A stretch of DNA of 64,000 nucleotides from Pseudarthrobacter sp. NIBRBAC000502772 (GCF_006517235.1 NZ_CP041188.1:1488001-1552000), one strand, 5' to 3'; counted from the stretch's first letter, positions 8,280 to 16,485 are shown. Translations and numbers: made by a program. Notes: generated by a model from the sequence alone, not told the origin.

Positions 8280-8772
8280 CGTTGAGGATCTGCTCGCGCA
8301 GAATATCGGCGTGCCCGCAATGCTGGGCGAACTCCCGCAGCACGTGCAGGTACACCCAGTGCAGCGGGAGCGGGCCGCGGCGGTTGCCGGGGAGCACATC
8401 GTCGAGACTTAACAACGATGTCGCCTGGCGCGATGCCTCGCAAGCCTCCCGGTGCGCCCGACGGACGCTGGCGATGGTGTCCTGGTCCGTGAGGATGAAC
8501 GACTCGTCAGGTGTTGCCGGGATGCCGCTCTCGGTGCGCGGCCGGCACGTGATGGCCTCGTCGAACCAGACCTTCTCCACAAAGGCCGCGTGCTTTACCA
8601 GGCCCAGCAGAGTGGTGCGGGATGCCACTAGCGAGCGGCGCGCCTGCTCCTCGGTGAGGCCGTCCAGGCAGGCGTTGAGCATGTTCCGGTGGTCATCGAT
8701 GAAGGCCTCGAACTGGGCGCGCACGGGCTGGCGGATGGCGTTCTCGGCGAACGCGGCTGAAGGAGCAGACAT
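8275..8772 (-). CDS. DinB family (DUF664-like) protein
   Basis: 165 aa, ATG 8772. The four-helix DinB/YfiT-like pattern is visible: RAQFEAFIDDHRNMLNACLDGLTEEQARR, LLGLVKHAAFVEKVWFDEAI (first His ligand region) and LHWVYLHVLREFAQHCGHADILREQI (the H..EFAQHCGHADI signature with metal-binding His residues). These are metal-dependent hydrolase- or thiol-transferase-like proteins, in Actinobacteria often using mycothiol. Substrate unknown. Confidence 0.85.
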   Translation of the reverse strand: MSAPSAAFAENAIRQPVRAQFEAFIDDHRNMLNACLDGLTEEQARRSLVASRTTLLGLVKHAAFVEKVWFDEAITCRPRTESGIPATPDESFILTDQDTIASVRRAHREACEASRQATSLLSLDDVLPGNRRGPLPLHWVYLHVLREFAQHCGHADILREQILNG

Positions 8773-8884
8773 CCCCGAAGTATTGCAGGCAGGGGTCGCG
8801 GGGCAATGCGCGGCTCGCTGGGGAAGGCCCGACGTCGGCCGCTCACCCATGGTGATCGCCGCGCCGCGCGCCTATGGTGAAGTC

Positions 8885-9208
8885 ATGTCTGATTCCTTTT
8901 CGTCCTTTGTGGACACCTTCAAAAACATTGGCGTCACCAAGGCCTATGGCCCGGCCGTCCAGGTGGGCGGGGAAGAAATCATCCCGGTTGCCCTGGTGTC
9001 CTTCGGGTTCGGGGGAGGCGGCGAAGCCGGTGACGGTGCCTCCGGCGGGGGTGGCGGCGGAATGGTGCTGCCGCTGGGTGTGTACCGGACCGTCGGCGGC
9101 CGCGCGGCGTTTCGCCCCAACACGGTGGTCACCCTGATGTGCCTGGTCCCGGTAATCCTGGCCGCCGGCGCCGCTGGGGCCCGGGCTATCCGCGCCGCGC
9201 GGTCATAG
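8885..9208 (+). CDS. GerW/YtfJ-like protein
   Basis: 107 aa from ATG 8885. The order KAYGPAVQVGGEEIIPVALVSFGFGGG, a Gly-rich linker, then MVLPLGVYRTVGGRAAFRPNTV and a hydrophobic C-terminal helix matches the GerW (YtfJ) family first described in spore formers and also found in non-sporulating Actinobacteria. The role outside sporulation is not known. The C-terminal helix suggests membrane attachment. Confidence 0.75.
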   Translation: MSDSFSSFVDTFKNIGVTKAYGPAVQVGGEEIIPVALVSFGFGGGGEAGDGASGGGGGGMVLPLGVYRTVGGRAAFRPNTVVTLMCLVPVILAAGAAGARAIRAARS

Positions 9209-9215
9209 CGGGAGC

Positions 9216-9260
9216 GAGCCCCTGCCTCCACGGCCCGGTGGGCAGCGGAGGCAGGGGCTC
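9216..9260. terminator. Strong bidirectional hairpin between convergent genes
   Basis: GAGCCCCTGCCTCC (9216-9229) pairs perfectly with GGAGGCAGGGGCTC (9247-9260), a 14-bp stem with a 17-base loop. It lies between the GerW-like gene and the end of the tct operon. Confidence 0.75.
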
Positions 9261-9281
9261 CCCTATGGTTAGGTCCCGCAA

Positions 9282-10790
9282 TCAGGCTTTCCGGCTGGCC
9301 CGGTGGCGGAGGTGTTGGACGGCGCTGAGGGCGAGGGCGCCGGCGAGGACCAGATACAAGGTCACGGTGATGGGGCTGTCCACCAGGATGCCCAGGTTCC
9401 CCTCGGAGACGGCCAGCGCGCGGCGCAGTTCGGTCTCCGCCATCGGCCCCAGAATCACGGCGATCAACACTGGCGCCAGCGGGATGTTGTAGCGGCGCAT
9501 CAGGAATCCGGTGAGTCCGATCGCGATCAGCAGCCAGAGGTCCAGCACCGCGGAGCTCACCGCGTAGACACCGAGCATCGAGAAGACGGTGATGCCGGCG
9601 TAGAGGTAATGCTTGGGGATGCTCAGCAGCTTGGCCCAGACGGACGCGAACGGAATGTTGATCATCACCAGGATCACCAAGCCGATGAACAGCGAGGCCA
9701 GCAGCGCCCAGACCAGGTCGCCGCTTCGTTCGAAGAGCAGGGGGCCGGGCTGCATGCCGTACTGCTGGAAGGCCGCGAGCATGATGGCCGCGGTGGCCGA
9801 CGTCGGCAGCCCCAATGCGAGCAGGGCACCCATGGCAGTGCCGGCCGTGGCGTTGGCCGCGGCTTCGGGAGCTGCCAGGCCGCGGATGGAACCGGTGGTG
9901 CCGAACTCGGGATCGTTCCGGCGCTTGGCCAGCTGTTTCTCGGTGCCGTAGGCCAGGAAGGTGGGTACTTCAGCGCCGCCGGCGGGGATCAGCCCGAACG
10001 GGGCGCCGAACGCGGTGCCGCGGAGCCAGGCGGGCAATGCCTTCTTGAAATCAGCGAGCGTAAGCCGTGCCCGGCCCTTGGTTTCGATTTGGGTGGCAGC
10101 GGGGTCGCGGTGGATGCGGGAGGCGATGTGGAACACCTCGCCGAGGGCCAGCAGCCCCACCGTGATGACGATGACAGAGATCCCGTCGAAGAGCTGGGGC
10201 ATGCCCAGGGTGAACCGGGCCGTGCCGCTGGGACCGTCGATTCCCACGAGGGCGAGGGCCAGCCCGATCCCCAGGGCCGCGATGCCGCGGATAACAGATT
10301 CGGAGACGACGGCGGAAATGGCCAGGAACGCGAACACTGCCAGGGCGAAATACTCTGCCGGGCCGAAGACGGTGGCCATTTTGACCAGGGTCGGCGCGAA
10401 GAACACCACCAGGGTTGTGGCGATCAGGCCGCCGATGAAGGCGCCGATGGCGCACGTGGCTAAGGCTTTGGCGGCCTGACCGTTCTTGGCCATCCGGTGG
10501 CCCTCGAACGTGGACGCGATGGCGGACGAGTGGCCCGGGGTGTTGAGCAGGATCCCGGATGTGGAGTCGCCGAAAAGGCCGCCGAAGTAGATGCCGGCGA
10601 ACATGATGAACGCTGCCGTCGGTTCCAGTGAGAACGTCACGGGCAGTAGCAGTGCCACCGCCATGGCGGAGCCAAGCCCGGGAAGGACGCCAACGGCGGT
10701 GCCCAGGATTGCGCCGATCAGTACCCACAGGAGGTTGATGGGTGTCAGGGCGCTGGCGAAGCCGCCCATCAGGAGTTCGAGTTGTTCCAT
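9282..10790 (-). CDS. tctA: Tripartite tricarboxylate transporter large permease TctA
   Basis: 502 aa with about 12 membrane helices. It opens MEQLELLMGGFASALTPINLLWVLIGAILGTAVGVLPGLGSAMAVALLLP and carries GIYFGGLFGDSTSGILLNTPGHSSAIASTFEGHRMAKNGQAAKAL, both hallmark TctA regions. A second PGxGxxxA-like repeat is ALLALGLPTSATAAIMLAAF. This is the secondary-transport subunit that uses the ion gradient to move tricarboxylates or related acids delivered by TctC. The ATG overlaps the tctB stop as TAATG, giving translational coupling. It is the last gene of tctC-tctB-tctA and is followed by a strong hairpin. Confidence 0.93.
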   Translation of the reverse strand: MEQLELLMGGFASALTPINLLWVLIGAILGTAVGVLPGLGSAMAVALLLPVTFSLEPTAAFIMFAGIYFGGLFGDSTSGILLNTPGHSSAIASTFEGHRMAKNGQAAKALATCAIGAFIGGLIATTLVVFFAPTLVKMATVFGPAEYFALAVFAFLAISAVVSESVIRGIAALGIGLALALVGIDGPSGTARFTLGMPQLFDGISVIVITVGLLALGEVFHIASRIHRDPAATQIETKGRARLTLADFKKALPAWLRGTAFGAPFGLIPAGGAEVPTFLAYGTEKQLAKRRNDPEFGTTGSIRGLAAPEAAANATAGTAMGALLALGLPTSATAAIMLAAFQQYGMQPGPLLFERSGDLVWALLASLFIGLVILVMINIPFASVWAKLLSIPKHYLYAGITVFSMLGVYAVSSAVLDLWLLIAIGLTGFLMRRYNIPLAPVLIAVILGPMAETELRRALAVSEGNLGILVDSPITVTLYLVLAGALALSAVQHLRHRASRKA

Positions 10791-11437
10791 TAGAAAATCC
10801 CTCCCACGATGCCGGACGGCAGGCTGAGGCCCAGCCCGGCGCCAAAGGCCAGTTGCGTAATCGACGAAAAGAGCAGGCCAACGCCGATGTCAAAGACCTG
10901 GCGGCGGCTGCCGAGGGCGTAGGCAACAACCCAGAACAGCATTGCGGCGCTGATGATCCAGCCCAGTGGGTTGAGCAGCAGGACAAAAGCAACGACGCCG
11001 GCCAGCAGCAGGCCAACCGTCCGCCAGTCCGAGTAGGTCTTCCAGGTTTTTGCCGGCGCCAGGGATTCCGCCTCTTCGCGGGCTTCATCCTCTTCCTTCC
11101 CCAGATGGCCAAGGTCGTGAAGCATGTCCGCGGAGAACTGCCCGCTCCCGGGATGGATGGCATTGTCAGGGACCTTCGGTGAACGAATGATCTGGATCGC
11201 CAGGAGGGTGGCCACCAAGTACAGGACTATGCACACCAGGATGGGGAAGAATTGCGGTCCGGGAGCTGACTTGCCCTGCACATTCATGGTCGCAGTGCCT
11301 ACGGTGAGGAAGATGGCCACTGCGTACAGCACGGCGACCACAACGAATTCACTGCGGCCGGTCCCGAAGCTTGCTTTTGGTTGGCTTTGCGGCTCCGTAG
11401 CGGATCCTGTTTCTTGTTGGTGCTGGGTGAGGCTCAT
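10790..11437 (-). CDS. tctB: Tripartite tricarboxylate transporter small subunit TctB
   Basis: 215 aa. Four hydrophobic helices are visible: FVVVAVLYAVAIFLTVGTATM, GPQFFPILVCIVLYLVATLLAIQ, a central pair after WRTVGLLLAGVVAFVLLLNPLGWIISAAMLFWVVAYALG, and LLFSSITQLAFGAGLGLSLPSG. A charged insert of about 50 residues lies between helices 2 and 3. The pattern of PGP(Q/R)xFP and the C-terminal LPSG is typical of TctB. Its start overlaps the tctC stop by four bases. Confidence 0.88.
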   Translation of the reverse strand: MSLTQHQQETGSATEPQSQPKASFGTGRSEFVVVAVLYAVAIFLTVGTATMNVQGKSAPGPQFFPILVCIVLYLVATLLAIQIIRSPKVPDNAIHPGSGQFSADMLHDLGHLGKEEDEAREEAESLAPAKTWKTYSDWRTVGLLLAGVVAFVLLLNPLGWIISAAMLFWVVAYALGSRRQVFDIGVGLLFSSITQLAFGAGLGLSLPSGIVGGIF

Positions 11438-12414
11438 AGGCCGAGGTCCTTTACGATTTCTTGGGCCGTTGCAACTTCGTTGTTGATGAACTGTTCGAAC
11501 TCTTCGCCGGTTGAGAAGGTGTCCGTCCAGTTGTTGCGCTTCAGGGCTTCCTGCCAGTGGGCGCTGCTGCGCATCTCGGTGACGATCGCGATAAATTCCG
11601 CTTTCACTTCGTCCGTTGTTCCGGGCGCGGCCACAAACCCACGCCAGTTGGACATGGCTGCGTCCACGCCCTGTTCCTTGAAGGTGGGAACGTCCACGCC
11701 CGCCAGCCGCTCCTCCGAAGAGATTGCCAGGGCGCGAAGCGTTCCCGCCTCGATTTGGTCGCTGACCTCGTTGTAGCCGGACATGCCGGCGGACGTGGTG
11801 TGGGAGAGGAGGGAGGTCAGGGCCTCCCCGCCTCCGGAGTACGCAATGTAGTTCACATCTTTGGGATCCACGCCTACGGTTTTGGCTACCATCGCGCTAA
11901 GCAGGTGGTCAATGGAGCCCAGGGAGCCGCCACCGATCGAGGTTCCACCAGGATCCTTCTTCCAAGCGGCCAGGAATTCATCGAGGGTTTTGAACTCGGA
12001 ATCGGCAGGGACCACCAGCGCCGCATAGTCATCGGCCAGCCGGGCGATGGGAACAACGTCAGCCATCGACTCCGGATTGTCGCCGAGCTCGATGGCCCCC
12101 ACCATCACGCCACCGGTCGCCAGGAGCGCGTCTTCGCGCCCCGGGGTCTGAACGAACTGGCTCAGGCCGATGGTCCCGCCGGCCCCGGGCACGTTGACCA
12201 CCTGGGCGTTATTGACGACGCCGCCGCTCTTGAGTGCCTGCTGCCCTTCGCGGGCAAATCCGTCCCACCCGCCGCCCGGGGCCGCGGGTGCGATCAGGGT
12301 CAGTTTGTTCCTGGCCGTGCTCGTTCCACCGGCGGTGCCGGCATTCACGAACGCAAGCGCGGCGATGACGGCCACGACCAGGCCGAACACGGCATTGCGT
12401 AGGGGATTTTTCAT
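11434..12414 (-). CDS. tctC: Tripartite tricarboxylate transporter substrate-binding protein TctC
   Basis: 326 aa from ATG 12414, with a signal peptide MKNPLRNAVFGLVVAVIAALAFVNAG. The mature part has LTLIAPAAPGGGWDGFAREGQQAL, the carboxylate-binding P-loop-like start of TctC/Bug proteins, and NVPGAGGTIGLSQFV, the second ligand-contacting segment. Bug-fold extracytoplasmic receptor for citrate, tricarballylate or other (di/tri)carboxylates. Placement opposite a TcuA-like flavoprotein suggests a tricarballylate- or aconitate-like ligand, which is an inference. A longer in-frame start exists at 12486 but would overlap the operator. Confidence 0.9.
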   Translation of the reverse strand: MKNPLRNAVFGLVVAVIAALAFVNAGTAGGTSTARNKLTLIAPAAPGGGWDGFAREGQQALKSGGVVNNAQVVNVPGAGGTIGLSQFVQTPGREDALLATGGVMVGAIELGDNPESMADVVPIARLADDYAALVVPADSEFKTLDEFLAAWKKDPGGTSIGGGSLGSIDHLLSAMVAKTVGVDPKDVNYIAYSGGGEALTSLLSHTTSAGMSGYNEVSDQIEAGTLRALAISSEERLAGVDVPTFKEQGVDAAMSNWRGFVAAPGTTDEVKAEFIAIVTEMRSSAHWQEALKRNNWTDTFSTGEEFEQFINNEVATAQEIVKDLGL

Positions 12415-12470
12415 GGTTCTCGTTCCGTAACGACGTTGTTGTGCGGGGCGAAAGTGCTTGGCATCAAATC

Positions 12471-12490
12471 GAATACCGTTGTACACAATG
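12471..12490. promoter_or_regulatory. Candidate GntR operator box 1 (tct side)
   Basis: A 20-base element beginning GAATACCGTTGTACACA. It matches the box at 12560-12579 at 16 of 20 positions. The TTGTAyACA core resembles the palindromes bound by FCD-type GntR regulators, one of which is encoded just downstream of tcuA. Confidence 0.5.
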
Positions 12491-12532
12491 AAATGCAGTT
12501 ATACCTGTGATGATGGTCACCGGCAAGTTTCG

Positions 12533-12556
12533 AGGCGCAAGAACCATCTTGCGCCT
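12533..12556. promoter_or_regulatory. Perfect inverted repeat in the tct/tcuA divergent promoter
   Basis: AGGCGCAAGA and TCTTGCGCCT form perfect 10-bp arms around ACCA, midway between the two TTGTAyACA boxes. It could be an extra operator or an mRNA hairpin in the tcuA leader. Confidence 0.45.
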
Positions 12557-12559
12557 ATT

Positions 12560-12579
12560 GAATACCTTTGTATACAGTT
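12560..12579. promoter_or_regulatory. Candidate GntR operator box 2 (tcuA side)
   Basis: GAATACCTTTGTATACAG plus two bases; the CTGTATACAA-type core is nearly palindromic. It lies 30 bases before the tcuA start, where a repressor would block transcription, 89 bases from box 1. Confidence 0.5.
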
Positions 12580-12609
12580 GGATTCATCAATCCAGTGAAA
12601 GGACAGCTA

Positions 12610-14103
12610 ATGTCTATCGGTAATGGAGCCGGACCTCAGAGTGCGGACAGCGTTGACGTAATTGTGGTGGGCGGCGGAAACGCCGGTTTCACGGCGGCGC
12701 ATGCCGCGGCGGAACGCGGGCGGCGCGTTGTGCTGCTGGAAAAGGGCGAGAAGGACATGGCCGGTGGCAACAGCTTCTATACCGCCGGCGCCACGCGGAT
12801 TGTTCACAACGGGCTGGATGACCTGCAGGGCCTCCTGGAACCGGATGAGCGGCACGGCCAGACCGTGGTCCCCCCATACAGCGCTGAGGATTATGCATCG
12901 GACCTGGAAAAGGTCACCGAGGGCCGGAACGACCCCGCGCTGACTGAGGTTCTCATCGCCGAGAGCCAGTCCACCCTTCGGTGGCTCAATGGCCTGGGCC
13001 TGAAGTACCGCCTGATGTACGAGCGTCAGGCGTACGAGCGCGCCGATGGGTCCTACCTCTTCTGGGGCGGGCTGCACGTGGGGAATGTGGGTGGTGGCGA
13101 AGGCCTGATCGAGGACCACGCCCGGGTTGCAGGCGAACTGGGAATCGATGTCCGCTACGGCCATGCAGCGCAAAGCCTCATCGTGGAGAACGGGCGCGTT
13201 GCCGGCGTCGTCATCAAGACCGCTGAAGGCGAGCAGCGCATCATGGCCGAATCCGTGATCCTCACCGCGGGCGGTTTCGAGTCCGATCCTCAATGGCGGC
13301 AGGAGCATCTCGGTGACGGCTGGGAGAACGCCAAGGTCCGGGGAACCCCGTACAACACAGGTGACATGATCGCTGCTGCACTGGAGATCGGCGCCACCAA
13401 AAGCGGCGACTGGAGTACCTGCCATAGCGTGCAGTGGGACGCTTTCACGGCCACTAACGAAAGCAACCGTGAACTCACCAATCGGTTGACCCGGCAGAGC
13501 TACCCGTTTGGCATCATTGTGAACACCGACGGCAAACGTTTCCTGGATGAGGGCGCGGACTTCAGGAACTACACCTACGCCAAGTACGGCAAGGAAATCC
13601 TCAGGCAGCCCGGATCGGTGGCATACCAGATCTTCGACGCAAACCTTCGTCCGATGCTGCGAAGCGAGGAATACGACATGCCCGGCATTTCGGTGGAGGT
13701 GGCGGACACGATCGAAGACTTGGCCGCCAAGATCGGCCTGGACCCGGAGAGCCTGGCCAAGACCGTGACGGACTTCAATAACTCCATCGACCGCTCCATC
13801 CCGTTCGACCCCACCATAAAGGACGGGCGGAGGGCAGCCGCCGAACCGGTCAAGAGCAACTGGGCCGCCGCCATTGAGGCGGGCCCCTTCTACGCCTACG
13901 GCGTTACGTGCGGGATCACTTTCACCTTCGGAGGCATTAAGTCGGACACCCACGGCCGCGTCTTGAACGCTGACGGCAGGCACATCGAAGGACTGTTTGT
14001 GGCAGGTGAAATGCTCGGTGGACTGTTCAGTGTCAACTACCCGGGTGGCACCGGCCTTGCGGCGGGGTGCGTCTTCGGCCGGCGGGCAGGCGTTCTGGCG
14101 TAA
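12610..14103 (+). CDS. tcuA: FAD-dependent tricarballylate dehydrogenase-like flavoprotein (TcuA)
   Basis: 497 aa from ATG 12610 with AAAGGA upstream. The N-terminal FAD site is VDVIVVGGGNAGFTAAHAAAERGRRVVLLEKG. MAGGNSFYTAGATRIVHNGLDDL and the C-terminal CGITFTFGGIKSDTHGRVLNADGRHIEGLFVAGEMLGGLFSVNYPGGTGLAAGCVFGRRAG are typical of fumarate-reductase-type flavoproteins in the TcuA branch. TcuA oxidises tricarballylate to cis-aconitate. Its pairing with a TctCBA transporter and GntR regulator supports a tricarboxylate utilisation unit, although other KSTD/fumarate-reductase-like substrates are possible. No tcuB-like electron-transfer partner is present nearby. Confidence 0.85.
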   Translation: MSIGNGAGPQSADSVDVIVVGGGNAGFTAAHAAAERGRRVVLLEKGEKDMAGGNSFYTAGATRIVHNGLDDLQGLLEPDERHGQTVVPPYSAEDYASDLEKVTEGRNDPALTEVLIAESQSTLRWLNGLGLKYRLMYERQAYERADGSYLFWGGLHVGNVGGGEGLIEDHARVAGELGIDVRYGHAAQSLIVENGRVAGVVIKTAEGEQRIMAESVILTAGGFESDPQWRQEHLGDGWENAKVRGTPYNTGDMIAAALEIGATKSGDWSTCHSVQWDAFTATNESNRELTNRLTRQSYPFGIIVNTDGKRFLDEGADFRNYTYAKYGKEILRQPGSVAYQIFDANLRPMLRSEEYDMPGISVEVADTIEDLAAKIGLDPESLAKTVTDFNNSIDRSIPFDPTIKDGRRAAAEPVKSNWAAAIEAGPFYAYGVTCGITFTFGGIKSDTHGRVLNADGRHIEGLFVAGEMLGGLFSVNYPGGTGLAAGCVFGRRAGVLA

Positions 14104-14154
14104 AGTTCCTTTCGAACAAGCACCAATCACTCCCAGGCATCAAGGACCACTCAA

Positions 14155-14844
14155 GTGACGGAACCAGCAACCCCACGCATTGACGGAGAGAGCATCTTCC
14201 GGACCCTGCGCAGCGAAATCCTGTCCGGAGTGCACCAGCCTGGCACTGCTATTCGAGAGACGTCACTTGCTACGCGTTTCGGCGTCTCCCGGACACCCGT
14301 CCGGGAGGCGCTGTCCCGCCTGCAGCAGGAAGGGCTCCTCGAGCGTGTCGCCCGGGGCCTGCAGGTTCCTCAGGTTGACCCACAGCAGGTCATCCAGATC
14401 TATGACATGCGCATCCTCCTTGAGGAAGAGGCAGCGCGTCAGGCGGCCCGGGCCAGGCAGTTTCCGGACCTGATGCGGCTTGAGGCTTTGCTCCAGCGGG
14501 ACCGTGAACTCCAGGAGCCGGATGACCACACCCGAATCACCACTAACCTTGAGTTCCACGCCGCTGTCTGGAACTGCGCCCACAACCCTGTTCTGAGGGA
14601 CCTGCTGGACCGGCTGTCAACTCACCTCATCCACGCGCCCCGGTCCACCCTCTCCACGGGGAACCGCTGGTCGGAATCGCTGGATGAGCATGAAGCCCTG
14701 ATCCATGCCATCGAGCAGCAGGACAGCGATGCCGCCGGAAAAATAGCCCGGAGCCACATGGAAACAGCGCGGACTCTTCGTCTGCAGCTGCTCCGGGAGA
14801 CGGCGCTGCAACAACCGCTGAGCAACAGCAGCACCCGCCGCTAA
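14155..14844 (+). CDS. GntR family transcriptional regulator, FCD subfamily
   Basis: 229 aa, GTG start. The N-terminal winged helix is [60 protein letters not shown], and the C-terminal FCD ligand-binding domain follows ([68 protein letters not shown]) with the Asp/His positions used for metal and carboxylate binding. It lies 51 bases after tcuA and probably controls tcuA and tctCBA through the boxes at 12471 and 12560, responding to the imported acid. Confidence 0.9.
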   Translation: MTEPATPRIDGESIFRTLRSEILSGVHQPGTAIRETSLATRFGVSRTPVREALSRLQQEGLLERVARGLQVPQVDPQQVIQIYDMRILLEEEAARQAARARQFPDLMRLEALLQRDRELQEPDDHTRITTNLEFHAAVWNCAHNPVLRDLLDRLSTHLIHAPRSTLSTGNRWSESLDEHEALIHAIEQQDSDAAGKIARSHMETARTLRLQLLRETALQQPLSNSSTRR

Positions 14845-14849
14845 GGCAC

Positions 14850-15167
14850 CTAGCCGGAGACGCGGCGGTCGCGCGCCTGGCGTGCCAGCCGGATGAACCC
14901 GTAGACGAACACGGCCTCGATCAGCACCATCAGCCCGAGCAGCAGCCACTGCCCCTGGGCGATGAAGACCACGGCGCCGGTGAGGACCAGCATGGTTCCC
15001 AGCGCCAGCGCGTACACGGCGAAGCCGAGGGCCACTTTGGCGCTGCGTACACCCGTCCGGAAGCCAAAGCCCACCGGTTCGCCGCCGGGATAGCCGGCCA
15101 CACGGTCCGGGACTGCGGGCTTGAGCCTGTCGAATTCCGCCCAGGGGTCCGGGTCCTGATTGCTCAT
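14850..15167 (-). CDS. Small membrane protein (DUF-type, unknown)
   Basis: 105 aa from ATG 15167. A soluble N-terminus (PWAEFDRLKPAVPDRVAGYPGGEPVGFGFRTGVRSA) precedes two membrane helices, VALGFAVYALALGTMLVLTGAVVFIA and LLLGLMVLIEAVFVYGFIRLA, and a basic tail. I do not recognise a functional family. It converges with the GntR gene with five bases between stops. Confidence 0.6.
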   Translation of the reverse strand: MSNQDPDPWAEFDRLKPAVPDRVAGYPGGEPVGFGFRTGVRSAKVALGFAVYALALGTMLVLTGAVVFIAQGQWLLLGLMVLIEAVFVYGFIRLARQARDRRVSG

Positions 15168-15208
15168 GCTTCCATTATCCCGCGGTTCCCGGCCCGCCCG
15201 CCCTGTTG

Positions 15209-15267
15209 TTGCTCTGTCACGTACGGCTGCTAAACCGCGGTTTTGGCGACCATAAGTGACAGAGCAA
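15209..15267. repeat. 59-bp palindromic intergenic repeat, copy A
   Basis: Perfect 12-bp terminal arms TTGCTCTGTCAC and GTGACAGAGCAA enclose a GCTAAACCGCGG centre. It aligns without gaps to copy B at 16495-16553 (about 43 of 59 bases identical). The two copies are in the same orientation and bracket the ArsR/SRPBCC pair. Confidence 0.75.
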
Positions 15268-15284
15268 ACGGGGGAGACGCATCT

Positions 15285-15656
15285 ATGCTGTTGCATAATG
15301 CGTTAGCAGTAACTAACGTATCTCTGGTGCCTGATCTTCTCGAAACTGCTGCGGAACCGAACCGGCGCCGCCTGCTCCAACTGCTGGCCCGGGGCGAGCA
15401 GTCCGTCAGTGAACTGGCGGCCAACTTTGCCGTCAGCCGGTCGGCGGTCTCCCAGCACCTGCTGCTGCTGGCCGACGTCGGACTGGTGCGTGCCAGGAAG
15501 GACGGACGCAACCGGTACTACAGTCTCGACTCCGGAGGAATGAGGAGTCTCAGGGCATCCCTGGACATTTTCTGGACCGACGAACTGGATTCACTGGTGG
15601 CCGATGCCACCGCCCTGCAGCATCCACATCACAAGGAGAACCCTGATGACCATTGA
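15285..15656 (+). CDS. ArsR family transcriptional regulator (SRPBCC-linked)
   Basis: 123 aa from ATG 15285, with GGGGGAG eight bases upstream. The winged helix is visible: LLETAAEPNRRRLLQLLARGEQSVSELAANFAVSRSAVSQHLLLLADVGLVRARKDGRNRYYSLD. No cysteine metal site is present, fitting the ArsR branch that controls adjacent SRPBCC/AHSA1 genes. An inverted repeat CGTTAG-N6-CTAACG lies inside the 5' end at 15301-15318; a GTG at 15327 (109 aa) is therefore a serious alternative start, with the repeat then being its operator. The 3' end overlaps the next gene by 11 bases. Confidence 0.85.
   Translation: MLLHNALAVTNVSLVPDLLETAAEPNRRRLLQLLARGEQSVSELAANFAVSRSAVSQHLLLLADVGLVRARKDGRNRYYSLDSGGMRSLRASLDIFWTDELDSLVADATALQHPHHKENPDDH
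15301..15318. promoter_or_regulatory. Candidate autoregulatory ArsR operator
   Basis: CGTTAG and CTAACG are perfect 6-bp arms with a 6-base spacer, directly after GCATAATG, which could be a -10 element. The 18-bp size fits ArsR-type operators. Confidence 0.4.
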
Positions 15657-16485
15657 CAAATCCGTCTTCATTCCGGTCGACCCGGACGCTGCCTTCGCCC
15701 TGATCACCCGGCCCGAACGGCTGCGGCGCTGGCAGGCCGTCGCCGCGCGTGTGGACCTCCGGGTGGGTGGAGAGTACCGCTGGACCATCACGCCGGGGCA
15801 CTCCGCGGCGGGCAACAAGGTACTCGGCCCGGAGGCTGAGGCCGGCCACACCGAGGGGTGGAACCACTACTTCGAGCGCCTGGTCACGCTGGCCACAACG
15901 GACGACGCCGGCGCGGACGATTGGGCGGCGGCTCCGGATCCGCTTACGGAGCTCGTCAGCGCCGAGGCCACTCTCGCGATCGTCCAGCGTGTCCTGCGGA
16001 CTCTGACACATGGTGACGCGGACAAGCCGACGCCGTGCGAGGACTTCACCGTGAGGGAGCTCGTGGAACACCTGGTGGGCTCCATTACGGGAATCGCGAA
16101 GTCCTTGGGCGTCGCCGTCGTCGATCAGCCGGAGGCTGCACCGGAGGTCCGCATCGCGGACGCCGCCCAGCCCACGCTGGAAGCGTTCCAGGCCCGAGGC
16201 CTGGAGGGGACCGTCGACATGGGCTTCGCGGAACTGCCGGCCTCCATGGTGGCCAACATCCTGAACCTGGAATTCCTGGTCCACGCCTGGGACTTCGCCA
16301 CGGCCACCGGCCAGGACCTGGACGTTTCGCCGGTGCTGTCCGACTACGTCCTGGGCCTGGCACACAACACCATCAGCCCGCAGATGCGCGGAAAGAGCTT
16401 CGCCGACGAAACCCTGGTGGAAGAATCCGCGGCAAGCATGGACCGGCTGGTGGCATTCACGGGCCGCCAGGTCCTGGCCAACTGA
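15646..16485 (+). CDS. SRPBCC (AHSA1)-TIGR03086 fusion with a shortened SRPBCC domain
   Basis: 279 aa from ATG 15646 (AAGGAG at 15633). The N-terminus is AHSA1-like: KSVFIPVDPDAAFALITRPERLRRWQAVAARVDLRVGGEYRWTITPGHSAAG. It then jumps to GHTEGWNHYFERLVTLA, the last helix of the domain, through only NKVLGPEAEA; the central beta-strands (roughly 45 residues in a normal domain) are missing. The C-terminal part from about residue 95 is TIGR03086/maleylpyruvate-isomerase-like (TPCEDFTVRELVEHLVGSI, LEFLVHAWDFATATGQDL), a DinB-type metal-binding fold. Co-transcribed with the overlapping ArsR gene. The truncation is in frame, so the second domain is probably still made. Confidence 0.8.
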   Translation: MTIDKSVFIPVDPDAAFALITRPERLRRWQAVAARVDLRVGGEYRWTITPGHSAAGNKVLGPEAEAGHTEGWNHYFERLVTLATTDDAGADDWAAAPDPLTELVSAEATLAIVQRVLRTLTHGDADKPTPCEDFTVRELVEHLVGSITGIAKSLGVAVVDQPEAAPEVRIADAAQPTLEAFQARGLEGTVDMGFAELPASMVANILNLEFLVHAWDFATATGQDLDVSPVLSDYVLGLAHNTISPQMRGKSFADETLVEESAASMDRLVAFTGRQVLAN

